From positions 1,550,523 through 1,614,522 of the forward strand of contig NZ_LT592170.1 of assembly GCF_900088825.1 (NCBI RefSeq): DNA of 64,000 bases, given 5' to 3'. The notes beneath the pieces are model-generated. The model was not told the origin of the DNA. It made no database searches and saw nothing but the letters and a program-made list of their open reading frames with translations. The DNA comes from Thiomonas delicata. GTDB taxonomy: Bacteria > Pseudomonadota > Gammaproteobacteria > Burkholderiales > Burkholderiaceae_C. A program made the position numbers and the translations under genes. Below are positions 26,141-34,613 of the stretch, piece after piece (within the stretch, counting starts at the first letter, position 1; each line of letters begins with the position of its first letter).

Positions 26141-26155
26141 GCAATCGCCATGCCA
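26141..26155 (-). promoter_or_regulatory. Sigma-54 promoter of the nitrate operon
   Basis: Minus-strand TGGCATGGCGATTGC followed by T departs from the -24/-12 consensus at one position. The predicted start of transcription, about 26129, falls at the foot of hairpin P1, so the attenuator makes up the very 5' end of the mRNA. Confidence 0.82.
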
Positions 26156-26229
26156 GGTTTCGGGCGGATGGTTTTCAGAGGAGGATGGGCTTGCGGGTCG
26201 ACGAAGCCGCACCGTCATGAATGGTGCGC

Positions 26230-26246
26230 TGCACTGCGGCTGTGCA
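26230..26246. promoter_or_regulatory. NtrC-like binding site upstream of the nitrate promoter
   Basis: TGCAC-TGCGGCT-GTGCA, the arms TGCAC and GTGCA spaced by 7 nt exactly as in the NtrC consensus. It lies about 75-90 bp upstream of the -24 element at 26155, a normal enhancer distance. Confidence 0.62.
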
Positions 26247-26313
26247 CGCGGGGCGGAAAACGCCCGGATGCGGTGCATGCCTTGGGGAGTATCCGAGGCG
26301 CTGGCGGGCGCGG

Positions 26314-26961
26314 TCAGATGAGGCTGGCCGTGTCCAGGATGCGCTGCGCCACCTCGGCGAGCTTGAGTCCTTTTTCCATCGCCAGCTTGCGCATGCGGCC
26401 GAAGGCCTCGTCCTCGCTGCAGCCCTGGCGCTGCATCACGATGCCCTTGGCGCGCTCGATCAGCTTGCGCTCGGACAGCTGGGTGCGCGCGTCGTCCAGC
26501 TCGGCGCGCAGGCCCTGCTCGCGCTGGAAGCGCGCCAGCGCCACCTCGATCACCGGTTTCACGCGGCTGGGCTTGAGGCCGTCGACGATGTAGGCGGTGA
26601 CGCCGGCCGAAATGGCCAGTTGGGCGGTCTCGGTGTCGTCGTCGTCGGTGAACAGCACGATCGGGCGCGGGGTGTCGCGCGAGGCCAGCACCACGTGTTC
26701 CAGCAGGTCGCGCACGCCGGATTCGGCGTCCACGATCACCAGGTCCGGCCGGGCCTGGGCGATACGGTCGTCCAGATCCGGCGTGGCCGGCAGCACCGCC
26801 ACCACCTCGTAGCCCGCATCGAGCAGGGCGTGGACCAGCGCCGCGCTGCGCTGCGCCTGGCGCGCATGGTCGGCCGCGTGCTCATCCTGCGCCAGCGCGG
26901 GGTCTGGCGAGATGACGGCAACCTTGAGGGCGCGCAGCGAGGTCGAGCGTGGTCGGGCCAT
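26314..26961 (-). CDS. nasT: ANTAR-domain anti-terminator (NasT)
   Basis: 215 residues. An N-terminal response-regulator-like domain (LKVAVISPDPALAQ, then DLVIVDAESGV and PIVLFTDDDDTETA) is followed by a coiled segment and a C-terminal three-helix ANTAR RNA-binding domain. The latter shows LIERAKGIVMQRQGCSEDEAF and RKLAMEKGLKLAEVAQRIL. It should bind the P1/P2 leader upstream of nrtA and allow read-through. The usual partner, the nitrate sensor NasS, is not encoded in this window. It sits downstream of cbiX, in line with the ureEFG genes and 158 nt before the nitrate promoter. Confidence 0.92.
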   Translation of the reverse strand: MARPRSTSLRALKVAVISPDPALAQDEHAADHARQAQRSAALVHALLDAGYEVVAVLPATPDLDDRIAQARPDLVIVDAESGVRDLLEHVVLASRDTPRPIVLFTDDDDTETAQLAISAGVTAYIVDGLKPSRVKPVIEVALARFQREQGLRAELDDARTQLSERKLIERAKGIVMQRQGCSEDEAFGRMRKLAMEKGLKLAEVAQRILDTASLI

Positions 26962-27000
26962 GCGTCCGGGCGTGCAAGTTTCGTGCCCCGCGCCGCGTGT

Positions 27001-27387
27001 TCAGTGGCCGGCGCAGCGCAGGGCGTAGGCGGCGAGCGCGGCGACGATGTCCGGGCTGTCGCCGGCGGCGGCGGCGATGCGCACGTCGAGCCGCGGGTGG
27101 CGGGCCTGCGCCTCGCGCACCGCCTGCGGAATGTCGCGCCGCAGGTGTCCGCCGGCACCCAGGAACAGCGGGACGAGGTGCACCAGCGCGCAGCCCGAGG
27201 CGCCGGCATCGTCCAGCGCCTGTGGCAGCGAGGGCTGCATGGATTCGAGATAGGCGAGTTCGATGTCGAGATCGGGCCGAGCGGCGCGCAGCGCGGCCAG
27301 CACGGCCTGGAACGGCTGCGCCCATTCGGGCTGGCGCGAACCGTGGGCCAGCAGCAGGAGGCGGGAGGGCGGCGCGGGCTCGCTCAT
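27001..27387 (-). CDS. cbiX: CbiX/SirB-type sirohydrochlorin chelatase
   Basis: 128 residues, the short single-domain chelatase form. It inserts iron (or cobalt) into sirohydrochlorin in siroheme or B12 synthesis. The metal-site His residues are in [13 protein letters not shown] near the N terminus and [20 protein letters not shown] in the middle. The start ATG overlaps the ureG stop (ATGA), and nasT follows 39 nt after its end. Next to nitrite reductase genes, and with a CobA that lacks chelatase, a siroheme role is likely. A distal dehydrogenase for precorrin-2 is not seen here. Confidence 0.85.
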   Translation of the reverse strand: MSEPAPPSRLLLLAHGSRQPEWAQPFQAVLAALRAARPDLDIELAYLESMQPSLPQALDDAGASGCALVHLVPLFLGAGGHLRRDIPQAVREAQARHPRLDVRIAAAAGDSPDIVAALAAYALRCAGH

Positions 27388-28073
27388 GTCGTCCGCAGCA
27401 GTCCCTTGGTCTCGATGAAGCGCACCACCGTCTGCAGCCCATCCAGGGTTTTGAGGTTGGTCATGGCGTAGGGGCGCAGGCCCTGCGGGCCGGTGCGCAT
27501 GCGCTCGGTGTCGGCGCGCATCACGTCGAGGTCGGCGCCCACATGCGGGGCGAGGTCGGTCTTGTTGATGACCAGCAGGTCGCTCTTGGTGATGCCGGGG
27601 CCGCCCTTGCGCGGAATCTTCTCGCCGCCGGCCACGTCGATGACGTAGAGGGTCAGGTCCGACAGCTCCGGGCTGAAAGTGGCGGCGAGGTTGTCCCCGC
27701 CCGATTCGATGAACACGATGTCGGCGTCCGGGAACTTGTCCAGCATGCGGTCCACCGCTTCCAGGTTGATCGAGGCGTCCTCGCGGATCGCGGTGTGCGG
27801 GCAGCCCCCGGTTTCCACGCCCATGATGCGCTCGGGCTCCAGCGCGCCGGCCACGGTGAGCAGGCGCTGGTCCTCCTTGGTGTAGATGTCGTTGGTCACC
27901 ACCACGAGCTCGTAGTCCTCGCGCATGGCCTTGCACAGCATTTCGAGCAGGGTGGTCTTGCCCGAACCGACCGGCCCGCCGATGCCCACCCGCAGCGGCG
28001 GCAGGCGCTTGCTGCGCTTGGGAATGGCGTGCAGCGGGGTGGCGTGGCTTGCGGGGCTGGCGGCGTCGTTCAT
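27384..28073 (-). CDS. ureG: Urease accessory GTPase
   Basis: 229 residues. A SIMIBI-class GTPase that drives nickel transfer to apo-urease. P-loop [19 protein letters not shown], the nickel-binding Cys-Pro-His in [16 protein letters not shown], and the base-recognition NKTD in [14 protein letters not shown] are all intact. It starts in overlap with the end of ureF (ATGA) and overlaps cbiX at its own end, so it is translated within a ureE-ureF-ureG-cbiX unit. Confidence 0.95.
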   Translation of the reverse strand: MNDAASPASHATPLHAIPKRSKRLPPLRVGIGGPVGSGKTTLLEMLCKAMREDYELVVVTNDIYTKEDQRLLTVAGALEPERIMGVETGGCPHTAIREDASINLEAVDRMLDKFPDADIVFIESGGDNLAATFSPELSDLTLYVIDVAGGEKIPRKGGPGITKSDLLVINKTDLAPHVGADLDVMRADTERMRTGPQGLRPYAMTNLKTLDGLQTVVRFIETKGLLRTT

Positions 28074-28885
28074 GATCGGAACAGGCGTGAATACTGGGTT
28101 TCGTGGCGGGCGCTGAGGATGGCGAGCATGGGCGCGAAGCTCTGCCAGTCGTCCATGCGGGGCTGCAGGTTTCGTGCCTGGGCGACGGCGGCGGGGATGT
28201 CCGGCGTCAGCGCCGCGAGCAGGCGCTGGCCGGCGCTTTGCCCCAGCGGCACCGTGCGCACGGCGGCCTGGACCTGGTTGTCCAGCCAGGAGAAGGCCAG
28301 CGCATGCGCGGTGTGCCCGGCGTCCAGCCCGAGGGCCAGGGCGCCGAGGGCGAAGGCCAGCGGCCAGGCCGGCGCCGGCGGCAGCTGCGCGGCAAGCGCC
28401 AGCCCGGTGTGGGTGGGCTGCAGGTTGCGCAACCACTCCAGCATCGAGCGCCCCATCTGCAAGGTCTGCTGGCGCAGCTCAGCCGTTTCGCGCGTGCTCA
28501 GCACCCAGGCCTGGATGGTTTGCAGCGCGGCGGCGTCGCCCGCCTGCCACGCCGCGTGCGCGGCGCAGGCCACCGGCAGTTCGCTGCGGGCCAGGGTGAG
28601 CTGCAGCTGGCCGCGCAGCCAGGCCAGGGCCTGGGCCTCGTCGCCGACGAGTCCGGCGTCCGCCGCGGCCTCCAGTCCTTCGGAATAGCTGAACCCGCCC
28701 ACCGGCAGCGCGGGCGAGGCCAGCCACATCGCGGCGAGCAGCGCGGCGGGCTCGTGCGCGTTCGCGGGCGCGGCGCAATACGGTGCGCGAGGTTCCCCCT
28801 CCCGACCTCCCCCACCTTGTGGGGGAGGTGAGAACGGCGCAGCGCCTTGTGCAGTCACACCGTCACCCTCAATGCGCGTGGTCAT
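28070..28885 (-). CDS. ureF: Urease accessory protein UreF, with repeat-derived N terminus
   Basis: 271 residues, longer than the usual 225-240. The UreF helical domain begins near residue 40 ([20 protein letters not shown]) and includes [13 protein letters not shown], the family hallmark. The N-terminal extra part, [14 protein letters not shown] at about residues 15-28, is encoded by a copy of the palindromic repeat family described separately (28793-28832). The start MTTRIEGDG lies inside ureE (17-bp overlap). With UreG and UreD it forms the nickel-loading complex. A later start would remove the repeat-coded residues, but none with a good ribosome site is obvious. Confidence 0.9.
   Translation of the reverse strand: MTTRIEGDGVTAQGAAPFSPPPQGGGGREGEPRAPYCAAPANAHEPAALLAAMWLASPALPVGGFSYSEGLEAAADAGLVGDEAQALAWLRGQLQLTLARSELPVACAAHAAWQAGDAAALQTIQAWVLSTRETAELRQQTLQMGRSMLEWLRNLQPTHTGLALAAQLPPAPAWPLAFALGALALGLDAGHTAHALAFSWLDNQVQAAVRTVPLGQSAGQRLLAALTPDIPAAVAQARNLQPRMDDWQSFAPMLAILSARHETQYSRLFRS
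28793..28832. repeat. Dispersed palindromic repeat, copy 1 (inside ureF)
   Basis: On the minus strand it reads CTCACCTCCCCCAC, a short centre, GTGGGGGAGGTCGGGAGGGG. The palindromic core (CCTCCCCCAC against GTGGGGGAGG) and the trailing GTCGGGAGGGGG are shared with copies at 32205, 34534, 57421 and 57491. This copy is translated as part of the UreF N terminus. Confidence 0.75.
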
Positions 28886-29390
28886 GTCCATGCGCATGCT
28901 TGTGGTCGTGCGCATGATCGTGGCGGTGCCCGCCGCCCTCGCCATACGCCCCGGCCTCGGGTTCGAACGGCGCATGCGCCTCGGTGACGATCAGGTGCAG
29001 GCGGCGCAGCATGTCGCGCAGCACCGGGTCGGGCTCGAATTGCAGGAGGTCGGGCTGGACTTCGAGCTGCACATGGCGGTTGCCCAGGTGATAGGCGGCG
29101 CGCAGCAGGTCGATCGGCGTGCCGTGCGCGGCGCAGGTGCGCACTTGCAGCACGGCCTGCGGCGCGGCCTCGACGCGGATCAGGGAGCCGTCCTCGGCCA
29201 CCAGCACGTCGCCGCCGCGCAGCACGCTGCCGCGCGGCAGGAACACGGCAATGTGGCGTCCGGCGCTGTCGTGCGCGTCGAAGCGGCTCTTGCTGCGGGT
29301 GTCCCAGTCCAGACTGACCGTTGCGGCGCGTTTGACCAGCGCAGGTGCAAGGCCGCGCGCTGCGGGAAGGTGTTTGTTGACGGTGAGCAT
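28869..29390 (-). CDS. ureE: Urease accessory nickel chaperone UreE
   Basis: 173 residues. An N-terminal peptide-binding domain (RSKSRFDAHDSAGRHIAVFLPRG) is followed by the metal-binding domain (AYHLGNRHVQLEVQPDLL). A His-rich tail, [19 protein letters not shown], stores nickel ions. The conserved GNRH His is present. The start MLTVNKHLP was chosen as the family N terminus; a 13-residue longer reading is possible. It is the first gene of ureEFG here and lacks the usual ureC immediately upstream because a toxin-antitoxin pair intervenes. Confidence 0.93.
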   Translation of the reverse strand: MLTVNKHLPAARGLAPALVKRAATVSLDWDTRSKSRFDAHDSAGRHIAVFLPRGSVLRGGDVLVAEDGSLIRVEAAPQAVLQVRTCAAHGTPIDLLRAAYHLGNRHVQLEVQPDLLQFEPDPVLRDMLRRLHLIVTEAHAPFEPEAGAYGEGGGHRHDHAHDHKHAHGHDHAH

Positions 29391-29436
29391 GGCGGCGGGT
29401 TTGTGATGGTTTGCAGGAAGAAGGGTCAAGGTTTAA

Positions 29437-29452
29437 TATAACAATCGTTATA
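29437..29452. promoter_or_regulatory. Operator-like inverted repeat before the toxin-antitoxin genes
   Basis: TATAAC-AATC-GTTATA, perfect 6-bp arms in an AT-rich patch 26 nt before the antitoxin start. Antitoxins of this type commonly bind such palindromes to repress their own operon. It may also contain the -10 region. Confidence 0.5.
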
Positions 29453-29477
29453 ACTTTATCGCCACCAGGAGGCCGCC

Positions 29478-29702
29478 ATGTCCGCCCTCAAACTGACCCA
29501 GATCGGCAATTCCGTCGGCGTCATTCTGCCCAAGGAACTCCTCGCCCGCCTCAAACTGGAAAAAGGCGACACGGTGTTCGTCACCGAGGCGGCGAATGGC
29601 ATCACACTCACACCCTACGATCCTGCGCTGGACGAGCAACTGCAACTGGGCCGCGAATTCATGCGCGAGTACCGCGACACCTTCCACCAACTCGCCAAAT
29701 GA
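29478..29702 (+). CDS. AbrB/MazE-type antitoxin
   Basis: 74 residues. A SpoVT/AbrB swapped-hairpin DNA-binding domain fills the N-terminal half (LTQIGNSVGVILPKELLARL, KGDTVFVTEAANGITLTPY). The C-terminal tail (residues 50-74) is the probable toxin-neutralising segment. A GGAGG site precedes the ATG. The stop overlaps the toxin start (ATGA). It is on the opposite strand to the flanking urease genes. Confidence 0.88.
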   Translation: MSALKLTQIGNSVGVILPKELLARLKLEKGDTVFVTEAANGITLTPYDPALDEQLQLGREFMREYRDTFHQLAK

Positions 29703-30082
29703 GCTGGCGCTTCATCGAGCGGCGCGCGCTGCTGTTGTTGCACGATGAAAGTCTGGCCGAACACGGCGGCGCCCCTGGCCTGCGCGACGAAGGTCTGCTC
29801 GATTCGGCGTTGGCCCGGCCTTTGAATCTGGTGGCCTACGGCGAGCCGGATCTTGCCGCGCTTGCCGCCGCCCATGGCGTGGGCTTGGCGAAAAATCATG
29901 CTTTCGTCGGCGGCAACAAGCGCGCGGCCTTTCTTGCAGTGGGCTTGTTCGTCGCCCTGAATGGCCAGCGCCTCGCCGCCACGCAAGCCGACGCCACACT
30001 CACGATGCTCGCGATCGCTTCGGGAGCGTTGGGAGAAGACGAGTTCGCAGCGTGGATACGGGCGCATCTGCAACCGCGCTAG
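29699..30082 (+). CDS. doc: Doc-type (Fic fold) toxin
   Basis: 127 residues, Doc/death-on-curing family. Doc enzymes phosphorylate and inactivate elongation factor Tu. The Fic-like active motif reads NHAFVGGNKRAAF; the catalytic His, Asn, Lys and Arg are present, and Gly stands where many Doc proteins have Asp. The N-terminal motif (HDESLAEHGGAPGLRDEGLL) is typical. Translation is coupled to the AbrB antitoxin by ATGA. AbrB-Doc pairing is a recurrent alternative to Phd-Doc. Confidence 0.87.
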   Translation: MSWRFIERRALLLLHDESLAEHGGAPGLRDEGLLDSALARPLNLVAYGEPDLAALAAAHGVGLAKNHAFVGGNKRAAFLAVGLFVALNGQRLAATQADATLTMLAIASGALGEDEFAAWIRAHLQPR

Positions 30083-30191
30083 GTCAAGGGATCGATCACC
30101 CGCAGGGCGGCGACAATGGCCCCGTCCTGAGACGCCCGGGTTGAGATCAGACGCGACGCAGGCGTTGGACGCTGGCTATCGGTCGCCGGCC

Positions 30192-30407
30192 TCAAGTTTT
30201 TGGCCGCTTGGCCAGCAGCGCCCCGAGCCCGGCCAGCGAGCACGGCAACGCCGTCGAATCGCCGAGCGCGACGGCCGCCACGAGCGGCACGCTCACGCGC
30301 CTGCCGTGCGACATGGCGTAGCTGATCACGGTGAGGATGGTGGGGCCGGGCATCACGAGCAATAAGGTCGAGGCGGCGACGAAGGCGAGCCAGTGATCGA
30401 GGGGCAT
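30192..30407 (-). pseudogene. LysE/RhtB-family exporter, truncated remnant
   Basis: 71 residues match only the N-terminal third of a LysE/RhtB amino-acid exporter (about 205 residues): LDHWLAFVAASTLLLVMPGPTILTVISYA with the family PGP motif. The frame then hits a stop after AKRPKT and no continuation is found in 30083-30191. It lies between ureC and the toxin gene and looks like debris from the event that split the urease operon. No other gene is seen in 30083-30191. Confidence 0.72.
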
Positions 30408-30423
30408 GAAAGTTCTCCGGACC

Positions 30424-32163
<1,740 letters not shown>

Positions 32164-32204
32164 GGGTCAGGCCTTCAGGGATTCAGGTTGCCGCTGCGCG
32201 CTTT

Positions 32205-32240
32205 CCCCCTCCCCACGCGTGGGGAGGGTTGGGGCGGGGA
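32205..32240. repeat. Dispersed palindromic repeat, copy 2 (ureB-ureC gap)
   Basis: CCCCCTCCCCAC-GC-GTGGGGAGGG followed by a G-rich arm. Same family as the copies in ureF and thiO, here intergenic between ureB and ureC. Confidence 0.65.
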
Positions 32241-32283
32241 GCCTTGCGGCGTGCGGCATCGGTTCGCGCGACATCAACATCAT

Positions 32284-32595
32284 TCATCCATCGAGCGCGC
32301 CCATCACGCCTTGGCGGAACCCCACCACCACGCGGGCGCCGGCGTAGGCCACCAGCTCCACGGTGCGCTGCTGGCCGGGCTCGAAGCGCACCGCGGTGCC
32401 GGAGGCGATGTTCAGGCGCATGCCGCGCGCGGCGGCGCGGTCGAAGCGCAGCGCGGGGTTGGTTTCGGCGAAGTGGTAATGCGAGCCGACCTGGATCGGG
32501 CGGTCGCCGGCGTTCTCCACCACCAGGGTGAGGGTGGGGCGGCCGGGGTTGAGCGCGAGGTCGCCTTCGGCGCAGAGGATTTCTCCGGGAATCAT
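32284..32595 (-). CDS. ureB: Urease beta subunit
   Basis: 103 residues, standard length. The structural beta-rich subunit begins [18 protein letters not shown] and contains [18 protein letters not shown], the family signature, and [10 protein letters not shown] near the end. It follows ureA by 22 nt and precedes ureC by 120 nt. Confidence 0.95.
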   Translation of the reverse strand: MIPGEILCAEGDLALNPGRPTLTLVVENAGDRPIQVGSHYHFAETNPALRFDRAAARGMRLNIASGTAVRFEPGQQRTVELVAYAGARVVVGFRQGVMGALDG

Positions 32596-32617
32596 GGTCG
32601 GGCTCCGGAATGGGGCG

Positions 32618-32920
32618 TCATGCGATGGGTTGGTGCACGGTCACCAATTTGGTGCCGTCGGGGAAGGTGGCTTCCACCTGAATGTCGGGAATCAGCTCGG
32701 CCACGCCGTCCATCACGTCGTCGCGGCCGAGCAGGGTGCGGCCGAAGCTCATCAGCTCGGCCACGGTGCGGCCGTCGCGCGCACCTTCGAGCACCGCCGC
32801 GGTGATGTAGGCGACGGCCTCCGGGACGTTGAGCTTGAGCCCGCGCGCCCGGCGGCGTTCGGCGAGCAGGGCGGCGGTGAAGATGAGCAGCTTGTCTTTT
32901 TCGCGCGGGGTGAGATCCAT
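32618..32920 (-). CDS. ureA: Urease gamma subunit
   Basis: 100 residues, standard length. [20 protein letters not shown] is the family N terminus, and it ends in [15 protein letters not shown]. The start at 32920 matches the family; longer reading frames upstream are noncoding leader. It is the first gene of ureABC, divergent from urtA, with a candidate sigma-54 promoter about 80 nt upstream. Confidence 0.95.
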   Translation of the reverse strand: MDLTPREKDKLLIFTAALLAERRRARGLKLNVPEAVAYITAAVLEGARDGRTVAELMSFGRTLLGRDDVMDGVAELIPDIQVEATFPDGTKLVTVHQPIA

Positions 32921-32997
32921 GGGCTTGCGGGCTTGCGGGGGAATGTGGGCGAGCTTAGCGGCTGCGGGGTGTCGCGGGTAGGGGGCGCTCCACAGCC

Positions 32998-33012
32998 GCA
33001 AAAACCGTACCT
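32998..33012 (-). promoter_or_regulatory. Candidate sigma-54 promoter of ureABC
   Basis: Minus-strand AGGTACGGTTTTTGC. GG and GC are correctly spaced and the TTGC block is perfect, but the first base and the C after GG differ from TGGCAC. Start of transcription would be near 32986. This is weaker than the other sigma-54 sites in the window. Confidence 0.45.
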
Positions 33013-33217
33013 GCGCCTCGCTCGCCCCGACATGGTGCGCCCAGGTTTTTGAGGGTTCGGAGGGCGCCATGGCTGTGCCCCAAACCACAGCCGGCACCTC
33101 GCGCCGGGACGTGGCGCCGGCCGGGCCGCGTCGGCCGCCGGTGGCAATGCGGCGGGCCTTGGCCAGGGTGAGCACCGGCCGTCGTTTCGCGTTCCGATGT
33201 CCATGCCTTCCGGGGGA

Positions 33218-33232
33218 TGGCACAGGACTTGC
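33218..33232 (+). promoter_or_regulatory. Sigma-54 promoter of urtABCDE
   Basis: TGGCACAGGACTTGC followed by T, a perfect TGGCAC-N5-TTGC match. Predicted start of transcription is near 33244, about 32 nt before the urtA ATG. Sequence between this site and ureA (32921-33217) is otherwise regulatory space without a recognisable gene. Confidence 0.85.
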
Positions 33233-33275
33233 TGACATGAGCCTTGCAACTCGCACCACTCAGGAGGAAATCTCA

Positions 33276-34517
33276 ATGGATCGTCGTTCAGCAATCAAAA
33301 CAGTCGGCGCCACGATCGCCGCGGCCGCCGCGAGCAGCCTGCCGTTTCCGGCCATCGCCGCGAAGAAGTCGCCGATCAAGGTCGGCATCCTGCATTCGCT
33401 GTCGGGCACCATGGCCATCTCCGAAACCGCGTTGAAAGACGTGGACTTGATGACCATCGCCGAGATCAACGCCGCGGGCGGCGTGGACGGCCACATGATC
33501 GAACCGGTGGTGGTGGACCCGGCCTCCAACTGGCCGCTGTTCGCCGAGAAGGCGCGCCAGCTCATTTCGCAGGACAAGGTGGCCGCCATCTTCGGCTGCT
33601 GGACCTCGGTATCGCGCAAATCGGTGCTGCCGGTGCTCGACGAACTGAACGGTCTGCTGTTCTACCCGGTGCAGTTTGAAGGCCAGGAAGAGAACCCGCA
33701 CGTGGTGTACACCGGCGCGGCGCCCAACCAGCAGGCCATTCCCGCCACCGAATACCTGATGAGCAAGGACGGCGGCGGTGCCAAACGCTTCTTCCTGCTG
33801 GGCACCGACTACGTCTACCCGCGCACGACCAACGCCATCCTGCGCGGCTTCCTGCATTCCAAGGGCGTGAAGGACAGCGACATCGCCGAGGTCTACACCC
33901 CCTTCGGTTTCAGCAACTACCAGAACATCGTCGCCGACATCAAGAAGTTCGCCTCCGCCGGCCCCACTTGCGTCATCTCCACCATCAACGGCGACTCCAA
34001 CGTCCCGTTCTACAAGGAAATGGCCAACCAGGGCATCAAGGCCACCGACATCCCGGTGGTGGGCTTCTCCGTGGCCGAACAGGAACTCGCCGGCATGGAC
34101 GCCAAGCCGCTGGTCGGCTACCTCACCGCGTGGAACTACTACGAGTCGCTGAGGAATCCGGTCAACACCAAGTTCGTCAACGCGTGGAAGGCATGGGTCA
34201 AGAAGCAAGGCCTGAAGGACTATCCCGTCACCGACGACCCGATGGAAGCGTCCTACATCGGCATCCACATGTGGAAGCAGGCGGTGGAGAAGGCCAAGTC
34301 GACCAAGACCGACGCCGTGCGCAAGGCGCTCATCGGTCAGAAGTTCGCCGCGCCGGACGGCTACACCGTCGAAGTGCTGCCCAACCAGTACCTGAGCAAG
34401 CCGGTGTTCATCGGCCAGGTGCGCGCGGACGGCCAGTTCGACGTGGTGTGGAAGTCCAAGGGCCTGGTGAAGGGCGAGGCCTGGAGTCCCTACGTGCCCA
34501 AGCCGAAGAACGCCTGA
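33276..34517 (+). CDS. urtA: Urea ABC transporter substrate-binding protein
   Basis: 413 residues. The twin-arginine-type signal MDRRSAIKTVGATIAAAAASSLPFPAIAA is followed by the type-I periplasmic binding fold (VGILHSLSGTMAISETALKD; VSRKSVLPVLDELNGLLFYP). It binds urea in the periplasm. AGGAGGAAA lies 5 nt before the ATG, an unusually strong ribosome site that fixes the start. It is the first gene of urtABCDE and divergent from ureABC. Confidence 0.95.
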   Translation: MDRRSAIKTVGATIAAAAASSLPFPAIAAKKSPIKVGILHSLSGTMAISETALKDVDLMTIAEINAAGGVDGHMIEPVVVDPASNWPLFAEKARQLISQDKVAAIFGCWTSVSRKSVLPVLDELNGLLFYPVQFEGQEENPHVVYTGAAPNQQAIPATEYLMSKDGGGAKRFFLLGTDYVYPRTTNAILRGFLHSKGVKDSDIAEVYTPFGFSNYQNIVADIKKFASAGPTCVISTINGDSNVPFYKEMANQGIKATDIPVVGFSVAEQELAGMDAKPLVGYLTAWNYYESLRNPVNTKFVNAWKAWVKKQGLKDYPVTDDPMEASYIGIHMWKQAVEKAKSTKTDAVRKALIGQKFAAPDGYTVEVLPNQYLSKPVFIGQVRADGQFDVVWKSKGLVKGEAWSPYVPKPKNA

Positions 34518-34533
34518 GCCTCGGCCAAGGAAA

Positions 34534-34573
34534 CCCTCCTCCTCCCGCCCTCCCCACGGTGGGGGAGGGGAGT
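34534..34573. repeat. Dispersed palindromic repeat, copy 3 (urtA-urtB gap)
   Basis: CCCTCCTCCTCCCGCCCTCCCCAC, centre G, GTGGGGGAGGGGAG, read on the plus strand. Complementary to the ureF copy. It may act as a hairpin between urtA and urtB, reducing downstream expression relative to the abundant binding protein. Confidence 0.65.
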
Positions 34574-34613
34574 CTTGCAAGCACCGGCCTGTGTTGAATC
34601 ACGTATCCGCACC

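Noticed and set aside
26206-26224. GCACC...GGTGC inverted repeat upstream of the nitrate promoter as a second NtrC site
   Set aside because: The arms are 9 nt apart where NtrC sites need the shorter fixed spacing; not supported.
30192-30407. Complete small transporter gene
   Set aside because: It corresponds to only the first third of LysE/RhtB exporters and has no further membrane segments, so it is called a remnant.
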